Assembly: GCA_964036275.1 (NCBI GenBank)
Contig: OZ038433.1
Span: forward strand, 16,436,257-16,500,256
Direction: 5' to 3'
Length of the DNA: 64,000 nt
Source: Litoditis marina
Taxonomy: Eukaryota; Nematoda; Chromadorea; Rhabditida; Rhabditidae
The notes beneath the pieces are model-generated. The model had not been told where the DNA came from and did no database searches. It saw only the letters and a program-made list of their open reading frames with translations. How positions within the stretch are numbered: position 1 is the first letter of the stretch; each line of letters starts with the position of its first letter. The position numbers and the translations under genes are program-made. Below, in pieces: positions 1-13,592 of the stretch.

Positions 1-90
1 AAATGTGACAAAATGGAATAAACACTATTCGAAGGCGAAACAACTGAAAACGGTGCGGGAAACAGGAAAAAATCGTGAAAATGACGAAAT

Positions 91-3000
91 TTAGATGGTG
101 GAGGAAGACAGATCGTGTAGGTATTTGTGTAGATTTTCGGCCGAGACGCAGCCGTCTTCAAAGGTGGAACTAGAGGCGACGATCTGCGCACCCAGGTACG
201 CCGCGTTGTACCGCCACGGAGAGATGTGCACCTGAAATCAGAAATACCTCTCAAATTGAAGATAATTACTGGATATAAAGTTCAAACTATGCTCAGAGGT
301 ACCACCCAGAAGATATGTGAACCTGGAATTATTTGCAAGTGTACAGAATCAGACTTCTGTAGGTTCATCGACCATCAAGTACTCGCTGTTACAACGGGAA
401 AGACCGTTCCCACAAATACTGACTCACGCTACGTGAGATATATTTCCACGCTATGAACAGTTGTAGTTCAGGTGGTTCTTTCTGAAAATTCTCAACCGGA
501 AGCATTGCATTTTGTTCGTTTTTCTGTTGAGATTCATTTCTCACAATATTGAAAATCTCTTCCACTCGATGTTCATACTCTCTCTTTCTCAATTTACATG
601 TCTACATCTCTACAACCATGCCAATCTCACCTGAGTGTGAATGGTACTGGGTACGATATTGGCCAGTTCTGACTCCAGTTTCTCAGCCAAACCGGGCAGC
701 AGAGACGCACCGCCGGCAAGGAAAATGTTCCTGAAACGGAGAGTTGTTGCCCTTGTTTTGTTCACTGTTTGTTGAAATCACCAATAACAATAAGTTCAAC
801 AGTGGTTTTTTGTGGTTTTCCGCAAATGGATAATTCGGGTGTCTGTCTATAAAACAATCGGTTGGAAGGTACAGTAGTAACACCACACCTACTCACAACG
901 TTGACTTACTAGGCACAATAAAATGAAAACATTAATCATCCCGTAATGGTGTTGAAGACTGTAGCACCTCAATATGTCTTAAGATTTGTTTTCAATGAGG
1001 TTTTCCTTGCTTTTAACACCACATCTTTTTATCATCATTTTGTTGGAAGTGAACTCCACAAATATAGAACTGTATAATACTTTTCCACGCCTATAGTTAC
1101 CGTCCTATCATCAGATATCGATTGATTATTGATTATTCTCGCATGTAGTTGTTTTCAACCAACACCTTTCATGCGTGTCACCTGATTTAGGTTGCCCTGG
1201 AATACATTTCATACGCATCAACTGATTATTGATTATTTCCACCTGTACAGTAATCGCCGGCTGTCAATAGGGCTCATCTGGACTGCCTCGTGGATGAGTT
1301 GGTGAATTCCCTTGGTATCCATTCCCCATTTCTTGGGACGGAAAAGTCCCTCCGTACACGAAAAACGCGACGAGTCGATCTGAAATCAGAGAACTACAAT
1401 CCAATCGAAAACCGAGTCTCACACATCATACTGTGCACACAGTATAGTGCTCACATTTATGCTCAGAACGATTGGCGCCAATTCTCTTCGATTGGCCAGC
1501 TACAAAAGCGAGATAGTGTGCAGGTCAATGAGGCCGCAGACATCTGGGTCTCTTTGACCTGCACACACTCTCGCTCAGCCAATGAAAAAGTGGCTGGCCA
1601 ATTGGCTGGGAATTGTCTGAGCCCAACTGGACTCGTTGGCAGCGTGCCAAAAACTTTGGAAGACTCTTATTAAGAGAAAACATATATTTAGCAAAAAGTT
1701 TCTTTGAATACGAATTGTAACGAAGGGAGAGAACCCTTCACATGAATTTCTATTGTTTTGAAGTTTTCAACGTGTTGAAAAACTGCATTGAAATTTCATT
1801 GGCAGGCTGCCCAAGTCCAGTTGGGAAATGTGCGAACTATATGTCTAGTCGCGATGTACTAGTTCGGTAGAAATCGACGATAATCTATGTTTCTCTATTT
1901 TTCTCCCGAATCGACTCGATGAACTCAAACAAATGACGTGGAAAGTTCTGGAACGAAGGAAGGGTTTTCAACGTTGCAAAAATGCTAGTCAAAACATGGT
2001 GACGATGCTGAAAAAACAAGCTAAACTTCTCTTAGACCTACCTTGAAGTGAGTGGGTAATAGATTTCCTCATACACATCAAAAACGTGGTCTTCTTACAA
2101 CGGACAAAACAAATTCGATCTACAACAAGTGAACGTACCTTGAAATGGGTGGGCATTGCGTGTGTTGGATTGAACTCATCTAAAGAGATGTCAATGTCAG
2201 GGTGGCTGGTTTTCTCCTCTTTACCGTAGTCCTCGGGCACGTAACACGTCTGGAACACAACATTGATTCCATTTTTCGGAAGTAAAAAAACACAATAAAT
2301 TGATATAAATCTGTTTCAAGTGTGGACCACCACAGTAATAATTTGAAAGCTTGCGTAAAACCGAAACATTTGACACGGAATCAAATAATTCTTTCGCAGA
2401 TACCTTATTTTAGGAAAAGAATTATACAAAGTAAAACAGAGATCGATATCACTCGTCATGTAATTTACGAAAAATTCAAATGTTCCATTTCATGTTGTTT
2501 TTGAAATGTTTAGGTCATTGTTCATCAAAATTTGTGTCGAGATCTTTCTCATTCTGCAGTTTTATTAACTATAATTCCGAAACTACTAAACTACTCACAT
2601 GTTCCATGACGTATCTGAGGATGAGCTTCTCAATGGGGCTCTGATAGGAGTACAACCCTCTGTTGTTGGCGGACAATTGCGTGCGCAACGCTTCGCGCAC
2701 CTGCGTAGCTCCGTAAGGAATGGAGCAGATTGCGGAGTCGACCACGTAGCCTAGAGAGAAACTTTGTTTTTCAATAGAAATAACATTTCTGTTTGATACT
2801 GATTTTGTTTAAACAATAATCAATTGAACACGGATTAATTAATGTACACCATATTAATTAAAATTGTGTACAATAAAAGTGAACGAATGCTTCTCTCCAA
2901 ACGTATTCATTGTGACTTCACAGTGAAACTTTTTTTGTTACAGATTCGATAAATTATCTTGAACGATGGTTGTTGTCTTTCCAGAAGACTCCTTTTCTCC

Positions 3001-4820
3001 AGCTAAAAGCACCCGTTTGACGCAAACAACAACCAGTAATACGGAATAACAATGAAACTTGTATTGTACCACGTATCGTTGAACAAAACCAACCATCAAT
3101 GACCGGTACAATATTGAGTGTGTCCCCGATGTCGACAACTACCCCAGTTGTGACGTCATAGGAGTAGAGGATCAGAGAGGGCTGGCGGGTTATCGCAGCA
3201 CCCTATATTAAAGAAAAAAGTTAGTACAATAGGTAAGATGGCTATGTGTAAGAAAACACAATAGTTATGTGTAAGAACACTTGAATACTCGTGATTGAGT
3301 TATAGTTCAACTATTTGCTATTTCACGTTAGAGTCATGTACAAGAAGTATAGTAGAGAGAAAGAGAACGTAGTCTTGTTTCTCATCCATACAAATCGATG
3401 TTGTTGACTGATTCATCATGAAAAAAACCTATGTTTCTGATCTACCGACCTGGAACTTGATGTCCTGAAGGGCAATTGTGAGAAGTTCGCCGATCAACAC
3501 ATTCGGGAGGTTCTGCGGCACCGAGAGAAGAACCTTGAAGCGAAAAAATATTTTCCCAACTGATTGTAACAGGAGCGTTATGTTCATAGACTTGTTGAAT
3601 TGTTTGAGAAAGTTTGCCAATCTGAGGCCGTATGCATGGAACATCCCGGGCCGGGTGGGGATGCTATCCCGAGCTCAATTCGACTATTTTCCTGCCAAAT
3701 TATATCGGGATAACATCCCAACCTCGCTCGGGATGTTTCATGCATACGGCCTCAGGTACGTTGTTCTTCAGTCATTAGATCGTTTCTGTGAAACTTCTTC
3801 CCAAGAGGTTACTGTAACGCACTAGGTATAGATGAACGGTATACATTTCTCGAAAGCAGTCCTGTACGTTTTATATATTTTCTATCACGCGTTGTTCATA
3901 GTTTGATTCCATGTTTTTCGGTCGAGAGTCGCAGATTCTGATGTATCTAGATCAAACTACAACTGTCCATACCTTGTACTTGGTGGGGTTGACCTGCACG
4001 TCGCGTACCACCTTGGCCATGCATTCTCGTACCACTTCGCGGTCGATGGTATATCGCTCGAGGGCCGGGTCCGCGGCCTGGATTGGACGCACGAAATCGC
4101 CAGAATGGCGGGTCTGCAAAGGGGCTGTAGTTTGTAGTTCAGTGGATTACGTTCTTTCTCTCTCTTCATCTCTCTTTTTCAAACATCTTCATCTCTCTTT
4201 TTGTTCGCTCTCTGTCTCTCGGTGTAGTTTCGTGAAGAGTAAGCAAAAAACCTAACTAGATTCTGTACCTGACTCATACTTGACATATTAACTGATCGAA
4301 TTGTTTTTTATTATGATTTATTCAGCATTTTCACGCATATTCATACTGTACTACTCTTTTTCTATACTTTCTGATAATTTCCGTACCTGAGGCCTCTGTC
4401 CTCAGTATGCTTCCTCTTCCACTACCACTTTCCTCTTTCTCTTCCCTCTCTCTTTCCGTCCCTTTCTCCCTCCCTACCTAAGGTGCGTATGATCTTTCCC
4501 CTACCAGCACTTCACTTTCTCTCCCTGTCCTTCCCCTCTCTTACTCTCTTCTCTCTCTCTCCCTTCCCCATCTTCTCTCTTCTCTCCTTCTCTTCCTCCC
4601 TCCTCTCTCGCTCCCTCCTCCCCTCTCTCTCCCTCCCTCTCTCCCTCCCTCCTTTTCTCTCTCTCCCTACCTGTGGTGCGTATGCCTCCTCTCCCACCAC
4701 CACTTTCCCCTCACTGGTTCTCACTGCGATGGCGGGGAAGAACGACTGTGGCAGCGTCGTTTCGCTCATCAGAACTCCCCCTCGAATCGAAGACGAACCG
4801 AGTTCGATCACCACCACTCG
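91..4820 (-). CDS. C-terminal actin-fold domain (exons 38-46)
   Basis: Nine exons (4671-4820 down to 91-231) encode 374 residues, almost exactly the length of conventional actin. Conserved features appear in order: phosphate loop 1 as RVVVIELGSSSIRGGV; a VLLSVPQNLPN segment; phosphate loop 2 as TTGVVVDIGDTLN; VIDGYVVDSAI; the EHTCYVPEDY region; GLFRPKKWGMDTKGIHQLIH; NIFLAGGASLLPGLAEKLE; and the end WRYNAAYLGAQIVASSSTFE. By eye alignment, residues equivalent to actin Gln137 and Asp154 are kept, Asp11 is Glu, Lys18 is Arg, and His161 is Ile. Nucleotide binding is thus plausible while polymerisation is doubtful. It is divergent, at the level of an actin-related protein, and I cannot assign it to a numbered Arp class. 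Phase 0 continuity with exon 37 ties it to the PH-like domain. Confidence 0.85.
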
Positions 4821-7800
4821 CTGAAAATACAACATGATACTTTAGAAAGATAACAATTTAGGTTTTTGTTATGAAATCTGAAAAGGGATCCACATTGGCC
4901 AAAGACAAAAACAACGATTTCTAGCGGGATACTTCGCAACATTTGCAATTTCCCAAAGATGATCTCAATCTAGTACAGAGTTGCATTTATGATTTTCCCG
5001 AAGGAGAACTCATCACAACTACAGCTACTGCCAGCTTTGTCTGGAGCGACCGCAACAGAAGTGACACTTCTCGTTCTGACGTGGTTTTAGTGCAACCTCC
5101 TGTTTCGAGCAGAACGCTCTACCTCTGTCAAATGTGCTCATGACTTGGGGAAATTTCTAGTTTATCCCGTGGTTCACAGTCATAAATTGTGCTAGGCTCC
5201 CGATTCAAACTATAACTCAAACTACAAACCACAGCCTCACCTCCGTCAAATGTGGCAATGCCTTGGGAATATTTGTAGTTTATTGCGTTGTTTCTAGCCA
5301 CAAATTGTGCTGTGTTTTCCAATCAAACTACAACTCACCGATCAGACTACAACTCAAACTACAAAGTGTTCCTTACCTCTTTTAAATGTGGCGATGCCTC
5401 GGGAACATTCTCAGTTCTTCTCATTGTTCACAGTCATGAATTGCGCTGTGCTCCCCGTTCAAACTATAACTCAAACTACATACTTACCTCAGTCAAATGT
5501 GTTCATGCCTTGTGTATATTTGTTGTTTGATTCTTGGATTTTTCAGGCAAGTTTACAGAGTGATGTGTTCACCGAGCAAACCACAATATAACGACCAAAC
5601 TACAACTTAAACTACAAAGTATGTCCTACCTCTTTTAAATGTGGCAATGCCTCGGGAACATTCTCAGTTCTTCTCATTGTTCACAGTCATGAATTGCGCT
5701 GTGCTCCCCGTTCAAACTATAACTCAAACTACATCCTCACCTCAGTCAAATGTGTTCCTTCCTTGTGTATATTTGTTGTTTGATTCTTGGATTTTTCAGG
5801 CAAGTTTACAGAGTGATGTGTTCACCGAGCAAACCACAATATAACGACCAAACTACAACTTAAACTACAAAGTATGTCTTACCTCTTTTAAATGTGGCAA
5901 TGCCTCGGGAACATTCTCAGTTCTTCTCATTGTTCACTGTCATAAATTGCGCTGTGCTCCCCGTTCAAACTATAACTCAAACTACATCCTCACCTCAGTC
6001 AAATGTGTTCATGCCTTGTGTATATTTGTTGTTTGATTCTTGGATTTTTCAGGCAAGTTTACAGAGTGATGTGTTCACCGAGCAAACCACAATATAACGA
6101 CCAAACTACAACTTAAACTACAAAGTATGTCTTACCTCTTTTAAATGTGGCAATGCCTCGGGAACATTCTCAGTTCTTCTCATTGTTCACTGTCATAAAT
6201 TGCGCTGTGCTCCCCGTTCAAACTATAACTCAAACTACATCCTCACCTCAGTCAAATGTGTTCATGCCTTGTGTATATTTGTTGTTTGATTCTTGGATTT
6301 TTCAGGCAAGTTTACAGAGTGATGTGTTCACCGAGCAAACCACAATATAACGACCAAACTACAACTTAAACTACAAAGTAGGTCTTACCTCTTTCAAATG
6401 TGGCAATGCCTCGGGAACATTCTCAGTTCTTCTCATTGTTCACTGTCATAAATTGCGCTGTGCTCCCCGTTCAAACTATAACTCAAACTACATCCTCACC
6501 TCAGTCAAATGTGTTCATGCCTTGTGTATATTTGTTGTTTGATTCTTGGATTTTTCAGGCAAGTTTACAGAGTGATGTGTTCACCGAGCAAACCACAATA
6601 TAACGACCAAACTACAACTTAAACTACAAAGTATGTCTTACCTCTTTTAAATGTGGCAATGCCTCGGGAACATTCTCAGTTCTTCTCATTGTTCACTGTC
6701 ATAAATTGCGCTGTGCTCCCCGTTCAAACTATAACTCAAACTACATCCTCACCTCAGTCAAATGTGTTCATGCCTTGTGTATATTTGTTGTTTGATTCTT
6801 GGATTTTTCAGGCAAGTTTACAGAGTGATGTGTTCACCGAGCAAACCACAATATAACGACCAAACTACAACTTAAACTACAAAGTATGTCTTACCTCTTT
6901 TAAATGTGGCAATGCCTCGGGAACATTCTCAGTTCTTCTCATTGTTCACTGTCATAAATTGCGCTGTGCTCCCCGTTCAAACTATAACTCAAACTACATC
7001 CTCACCTCAGTCAAATGTGTTCATGCCTTGTGTATATTTGTTGTTTGATTCTTGGATTTTTCAGGCAAGTTTACAGAGTGATGTGTTCACCGAGCAAACC
7101 ACAATATAACGACCAAACTACAACTTAAACTACAAAGTAGGTCTTACCTCTTTCAAATGTGGCAATGCCTCGGGAACATTCTCAGTTCTTCTCATTGTTC
7201 ACTGTCATAAATTGCGCTGTGCTCCCCGTTCAAACTATAACTCAAACTACATCCTCACCTCAGTCAAATGTGTTCATGCCTTGTGTATATTTGTTGTTTG
7301 ATTCTTGGATTTTTCAGGCAAGTTTACAGAGTGATGTGTTCACCGAGCAAACCACAATATAACGACCAAACTACAACTTAAACTACAAAGTATGTCTTAC
7401 CTCTTTTAAATGTGGCAATGCCTCGGGAACATTCTCAGTTCTTCTCATTGTTCACTGTCATAAATTGCGCTGTGCTCCCCGTTCAAACTATAACTCAAAC
7501 TACATCCTCACCTCAGTCAAATGTGTTCATGCCTTGTGTATATTTGTTGTTTGATTCTTGGATTTTTCAGGCAAGTTTACAGAGTGATGTGTTCACCGAG
7601 CAAACCACAATATAACGACCAAACTACAACTTAAACTACAAAGTATGTCTTACCTCTTTTAAATGTGGCAATGCCTCGGGAACATTCTCAGTTCTTCTCA
7701 TTGTTCACTGTCATAAATTGCGCTGTGCTCCCCGTTCAAACTATAACTCAAACTACATCCTCACCTCAGTCAAATGTGTTCATGCCTTGTGTATAATTGT

Positions 7801-10800
7801 TGTTTGATTCTTGGATTTTTCAGGCAAGTTTACAGAGTGATGTGTTCACCGAGCAAACCACAATATAACGACCAAACTACAACTTAAACTACAAAGTAGG
7901 TCTTACCTCTTTCAAATGTGGCAATGCCTCGGGAACATTCTCAGTTCTTCTCATTGTTCACTGTCATAAATTGCGCTGTGCTCCCCGTTCAAACTATAAC
8001 TCAAACTACATCCTCACCTCAGTCAAATGTGTTCATGCCTTGTGTATATTTGTTGTTTGATTCTTGGATTTTTCAGGCAAGTTTACAGAGTGATGTGTTC
8101 ACCGAGCAAACCACAATATAACGACCAAACTACAACTTAAACTACAAAGTATGTCTTACCTCTTTTAAATGTGGCAATGCCTCGGGAACATTCTCAGTTC
8201 TTCTCATTGTTCACTGTCATAAATTGCGCTGTGCTCCCCGTTCAAACTATAACTCAAACTACATCCTCACCTCAGTCAAATGTGTTCATGCCTTGTGTAT
8301 ATTTGTTGTTTGATTCTTGGATTTTTCAGGCAAGTTTACAGAGTGATGTGTTCACCGAGCAAACCACAATATAACGACCAAACTACAACTTAAACTACAA
8401 AGTATGTCTTACCTCTTTTAAATGTGGCAATGCCTCGGGAACATTCTCAGTTCTTCTCATTGTTCACTGTCATAAATTGCGCTGTGCTCCCCGTTCAAAC
8501 TATAACTCAAACTACATACTTACCTCAGTCAAATGTGTTCATGCCTTGTGTATATTTGTTGTTCGATTCCTGGATTTTTCAGGCAAGTTTACAGAGTGAT
8601 GTGTTCACCGAGCAAACCACAATATAACGACCAAACTACAACTTAAACTACAAAGTATGTCTTACCTCTTTTAAATGTGGCAATGCCTCGGGAACATTCT
8701 CAGTTCTTCTCATTGTTCACTGTCATAAATTGCGCTGTGCTCCCCGTTCAAACTATAACTCAAACTACATCCTCACCTCAGTCAAATGTGTTCATGCCTT
8801 GTGTATATTTGTTGTTTGATTCTTGGATTTTTCAGGCAAGTTTACAGAGTGATGTGTTCACCGAGCAAACCACAATATAACGACCAAACTACAACTTAAA
8901 CTACAAAGTATGTCTTACCTCTTTTAAATGTGGCAATGCCTCGGGAACATTCTCAGTTCTTCTCATTGTTCACAGTCATAAATTGCGCTGTGCTCCCCGT
9001 TCAAACTATAACTCAAACTACATACTTACCTCAGTCAAATGTGTTCATGCCTTGTGTATATTTGTTGTTCGATTCCTGGATTTTTCAGGCAAGTTTACAG
9101 AGTGATGTGTTCACCGAGCAAACCACAATATAACGACCAAACTACAACTTAAACTACAAAGTAGGTCTTACCTCTTTTAAATGTGGCAATGCCTTGGGAA
9201 CATTCTCAGTTCTTCTCATTGTTCACAGTCATAAATTGCGCTGTGCTCACCGTTCAAACTATAACTCAAACTACATCCTCACCTCAGTCAAATGTGTTCA
9301 TGCCTTGTGTATATTTGTTGTTCGATTCCTGGATTTTTCAGGCAAGTTTACAGAGTGATGTGTTCACCGAGCAAACCACAATATAACGACCAAACTACAA
9401 CTTAAACTACAAAGTAGGTCTTACCTCTTTTAAATGTGGCAATGCCTTGGGAACATTCTCAGTTCTTCTCATTGTTCACAGTCATAAATTGCGCTGTGCT
9501 CACCGTTCAAACTATAACTCAAACTACATCCTCACCTCAGTCAAATGTGTTCATGCCTTGTGTATATTTGTTGTTCGATTCCTGGATTTTTCAGGCAAGT
9601 TTACAGAGTGATGTGTTCACCGAGCAAACCACAATATAACGACCAAACTACAACTTAAACTACAAAGTAGGTCTTACCTCTTTTAAATGTGGCAATGCCT
9701 TGGGAACATTCTCAGTTCTTCTCATTGTTCACAGTCATAAATTGCGCTGTGCTCACCGTTCAAACTATAACTCAAACTACATCCTCACCTCAGTCAAATG
9801 TGTTCATGCCTTGTGTATATTTGTTGTTCGATTCCTGGATTTTTCAGGCAAGTTTACAGAGTGATGTGTTCACCGAGCAAACCACAATATAACGACCAAA
9901 CTACAACTTAAACTACAACGTATGTCCTACCTCTTTTAAATGTGGCAATGCCTTGGGAACATTCTCAGTTCTTCTCATTGTTCACAGTCATAAATTGCGC
10001 TGTGCTCACCGTTCAAACTATAACTCAAACTACATCCTCACCTCAGTCAAATGTGTTCATGCCTTGTGTATATTTGTTGTTCGATTCCTGGATTTTTCAG
10101 GCAAGTTTACAGAGTGATGTGTTCACCGAGCAAACCACAATATAACGACCAAACTACAACTTAAACTACAAAGTAGGTCTTACCTCTTTTAAATGTGGCA
10201 ATGCCTTGGGAACATTCTCAGTTCTTCTCATTGTTCACAGTCATAAATTGCGCTGTGCTCACCGTTCAAACTATAACTCAAACTACATCCTCACCTCAGT
10301 CAAATGTGTTCATGCCTTGTGTATATTTGTTGTTCGATTCCTGGATTTTTCAGGCAAGTTTACAGAGTGATGTGTTCACCGAGCAAACCACAATATAACG
10401 ACCAAACTACAACTTAAACTACAAAGTAGGTCTTACCTCTTTTAAATGTGGCAATGCCTTGGGAACATTCTCAGTTCTTCTCATTGTTCACAGTCATAAA
10501 TTGCGCTGTGCTCACCGTTCAAACTATAACTCAAACTACATCCTCACCTCAGTCAAATGTGTTCATGCCTTGTGTATATTTGTTGTTCGATTCCTGGATT
10601 TTTCAGGCAAGTTTACAGAGTGATGTGTTCACCGAGCAAACCACAATATAACGACCAAACTACAACTTAAACTACAAAGTAGGTCTTACCTCTTTTAAAT
10701 GTGGCAATGCCTTGGGAACATTCTCAGTTCTTCTCATTGTTCACAGTCATGAATTGCGCTGTGCTCCCCGTTCAAACTATAACTCAAACTACATCATTAC

Positions 10801-13537
10801 CTCAGTCAAATGTGTTCATGCCTTGTGTATATTTGTTGTTCGATTCCTGGATTTTTCAGGCAAGTTTACAGAGTGATGTGTTCACCGAGCAAACCACAAT
10901 ATAACGACCAAACTACAACTTAAACTACAAAGTAGGTCTTACCTCTTTTAAATGTGGCAATGCCTTGGGAACATTCTCAGTTCTTCTCATTGTTCACAGT
11001 CATGAATTGCGCTGTGCTCCCCGTTCAAACTATAACTCAAACTACATCATTACCTCAGTCAAATGTGTTCATGCCTTGTGTATATTTGTTGTTCGATTCC
11101 TGGATTTTTCAGGCAAGTTTACAGAGTGATGTGTTCACCGAGCAAACCACAATATAACGACCAAACTACAACTTAAACTACAAAGTAGGTCTTACCTCTT
11201 TTAAATGTGGCAATGCCTTGGGAACATTCTCAGTTCTTCTCATTGTTCACAGTCATGAATTGCGCTGTGCTCCCCGTTCAAACTATAACTCAAACTACAT
11301 CATTACCTCAGTCAAATGTGTTCATGCCTTGTGTATATTTGTTGTTCGATTCCTGGATTTTTCAGGCAAGTTTAGAGAGTGATGTGTTCACCGAGCAAAC
11401 CACAATATAACGACCAAACTACAACTTAAACTACAAAGTATGTCTTACCTCTTTCAAATGTGGCAATGCCTCGGGAACATTCTCAGTTCTTCTCATTGTT
11501 CACAGTCATAAATTGCGCTGTGCTCACCGTTCAAACTATAACTCAAACTACATCTTTACCTCAGTCAAATGTGTTCATGCCTTGTGTATATTTGTTGTTC
11601 GATTCCTGGATTTTTCAGGCAAGTTTACAGAGTGATGTGTTCACCGAGCAAACCACAATATAACGACCAAACTACAACTTAAACTACAAAGTAGGTCTTA
11701 CCTCTTTTAAATGTGGCAATGCCTTGGGAACATTCTCAGTTCTTCTCATTGTTCACAGTCATGAATTGCGCTGTGCTCCCCGTTCAAACTATAACTCAAA
11801 CTACATCATTACCTCAGTCAAATGTGTTCATGCCTTGTGTATATTTGTTGTTCGATTCCTGGATTTTTCAGGCAAGTTTAGAGAGTGATGTGTTCACCGA
11901 GCAAACCACAATATAACGACCAAACTACAACTTAAACTACAAAGTATGTCTTACCTCTTTCAAATGTGGCAATGCCTCGGGAACATTCTCAGTTCTTCTC
12001 ATTGTTCACAGTCATAAATTGCGCTGTGCTCACCGTTCAAACTATAACTCAAACTACATCTTTACCTCAGTCAAATGTGTTCATGCCTTGTGTATATTTG
12101 TTGTTCGATTCCTGGATTTTTCAGGCAAGTTTACAGAGTGATGTGTTCACCGAGCAAACCACAATATAACGACCAAACTACAACTTAAACTACAAAGTAG
12201 GTCTTACCTCTTTTAAATGTGGCAATGCCTTGGGAACATTCTCAGTTCTTCTCATTGTTCACAGTCATGAATTGCGCTGTGCTCCCCGTTCAAACTATAA
12301 CTCAAACTACATCATTACCTCAGTCAAATGTGTTCATGCCTTGTGTATATTTGTTGTTCGATTCCTGGATTTTTCAGGCAAGTTTACAGAGTGATGTGTT
12401 CACCGAGCAAACCACAATATAACGACCAAACTACAACTTAAACTACAAAGTAGGTCTTACCTCTTTTAAATGTGGCAATGCCTTGGGAACATTCTCAGTT
12501 CTTCTCATTGTTCACAGTCATGAATTGCGCTGTGCTCCCCGTTCAAACTATAACTCAAACTACATCATTACCTCAGTCAAATGTGTTCATGCCTTGTGTA
12601 TATTTGTTGTTCGATTCCTGGATTTTTCAGGCAAGTTTACAGAGTGATGTGTTCACCGAGCAAACCACAATATAACGACCAAACTACAACTTAAACTACA
12701 AAGTAGGTCTTACCTCTTTTAAATGTGGCAATGCCTTGGGAACATTCTCAGTTCTTCTCATTGTTCACAGTCATGAATTGCGCTGTGCTCCCCGTTCAAA
12801 CTATAACTCAAACTACATCCTCACCTCAGTCAAATGTGTTCATGCCTTGTGTATATTTGTTGTTTGATTCTCGGATTTTTCAGGCAAGTTTACAGAGTGA
12901 TGTGTTCACCGAGCAAACCACAATATAACGACCAAACTACAACTTAAACTACAAAGTGTTCCTTACCTCTTTCAAATGTGGCAATGCCTTGGGAATGGGC
13001 TTCACGTAGGCGTCTATTTGGGACGAGGCTGCATGGGACAGAATCGCCTGACGCCATTTATCGAAAACGGCAGAAGGGACACTGAAAATTATACTAATAT
13101 TAATAAGATTAATAGTATCGATTATATTAATAACCTTAATATATTATTGTTTCAGAGCTATTCCAGCCGTGTTTTCTTCAAGAATACAGTACGAAACCAC
13201 GTTTGCGTACAATCGTACAGTTTGAATGCTTTGAAAGAGAAAATCTAGGGACTTCAAAAGTTTCATGTGGAAATTTTGTTAAGCAGAAGATAAATTTGAA
13301 ATATTTTCAAATTTGGGATAAGAAAAACAAGTTTTGTTGACACTGAAAGACAAATCGAAAAACCAGAAAACATGACACGAATTTGTTATTCCCGGCCTAT
13401 TTTCGGAAACACAACATTGTTTACAAAACGAAAGTTGGTTCTCGATCTTCGAAAGAAATTTGGATATTTCGAATGTTCTCGTTTGAAACGAAAATAGAGT
13501 GTTCAGAGCCCAGGAAGCAGTTGGAACCTCAGAAAGT

Positions 13538-13592
<55 letters not shown>

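Noticed and set aside
91..4820. Calling the actin part Arp10/Arp11 or conventional actin
   Set aside because: The motifs show an actin fold, but the sequence is too divergent to place in a numbered class by eye, and it is fused in frame to upstream exons.
5641..12928. Twenty-nine near-identical 67-codon plus-strand frames in the 253-bp units
   Set aside because: They follow the repeat period, have no splice or start context of their own and lie antisense within an intron. They are by-products of the tandem repeat.
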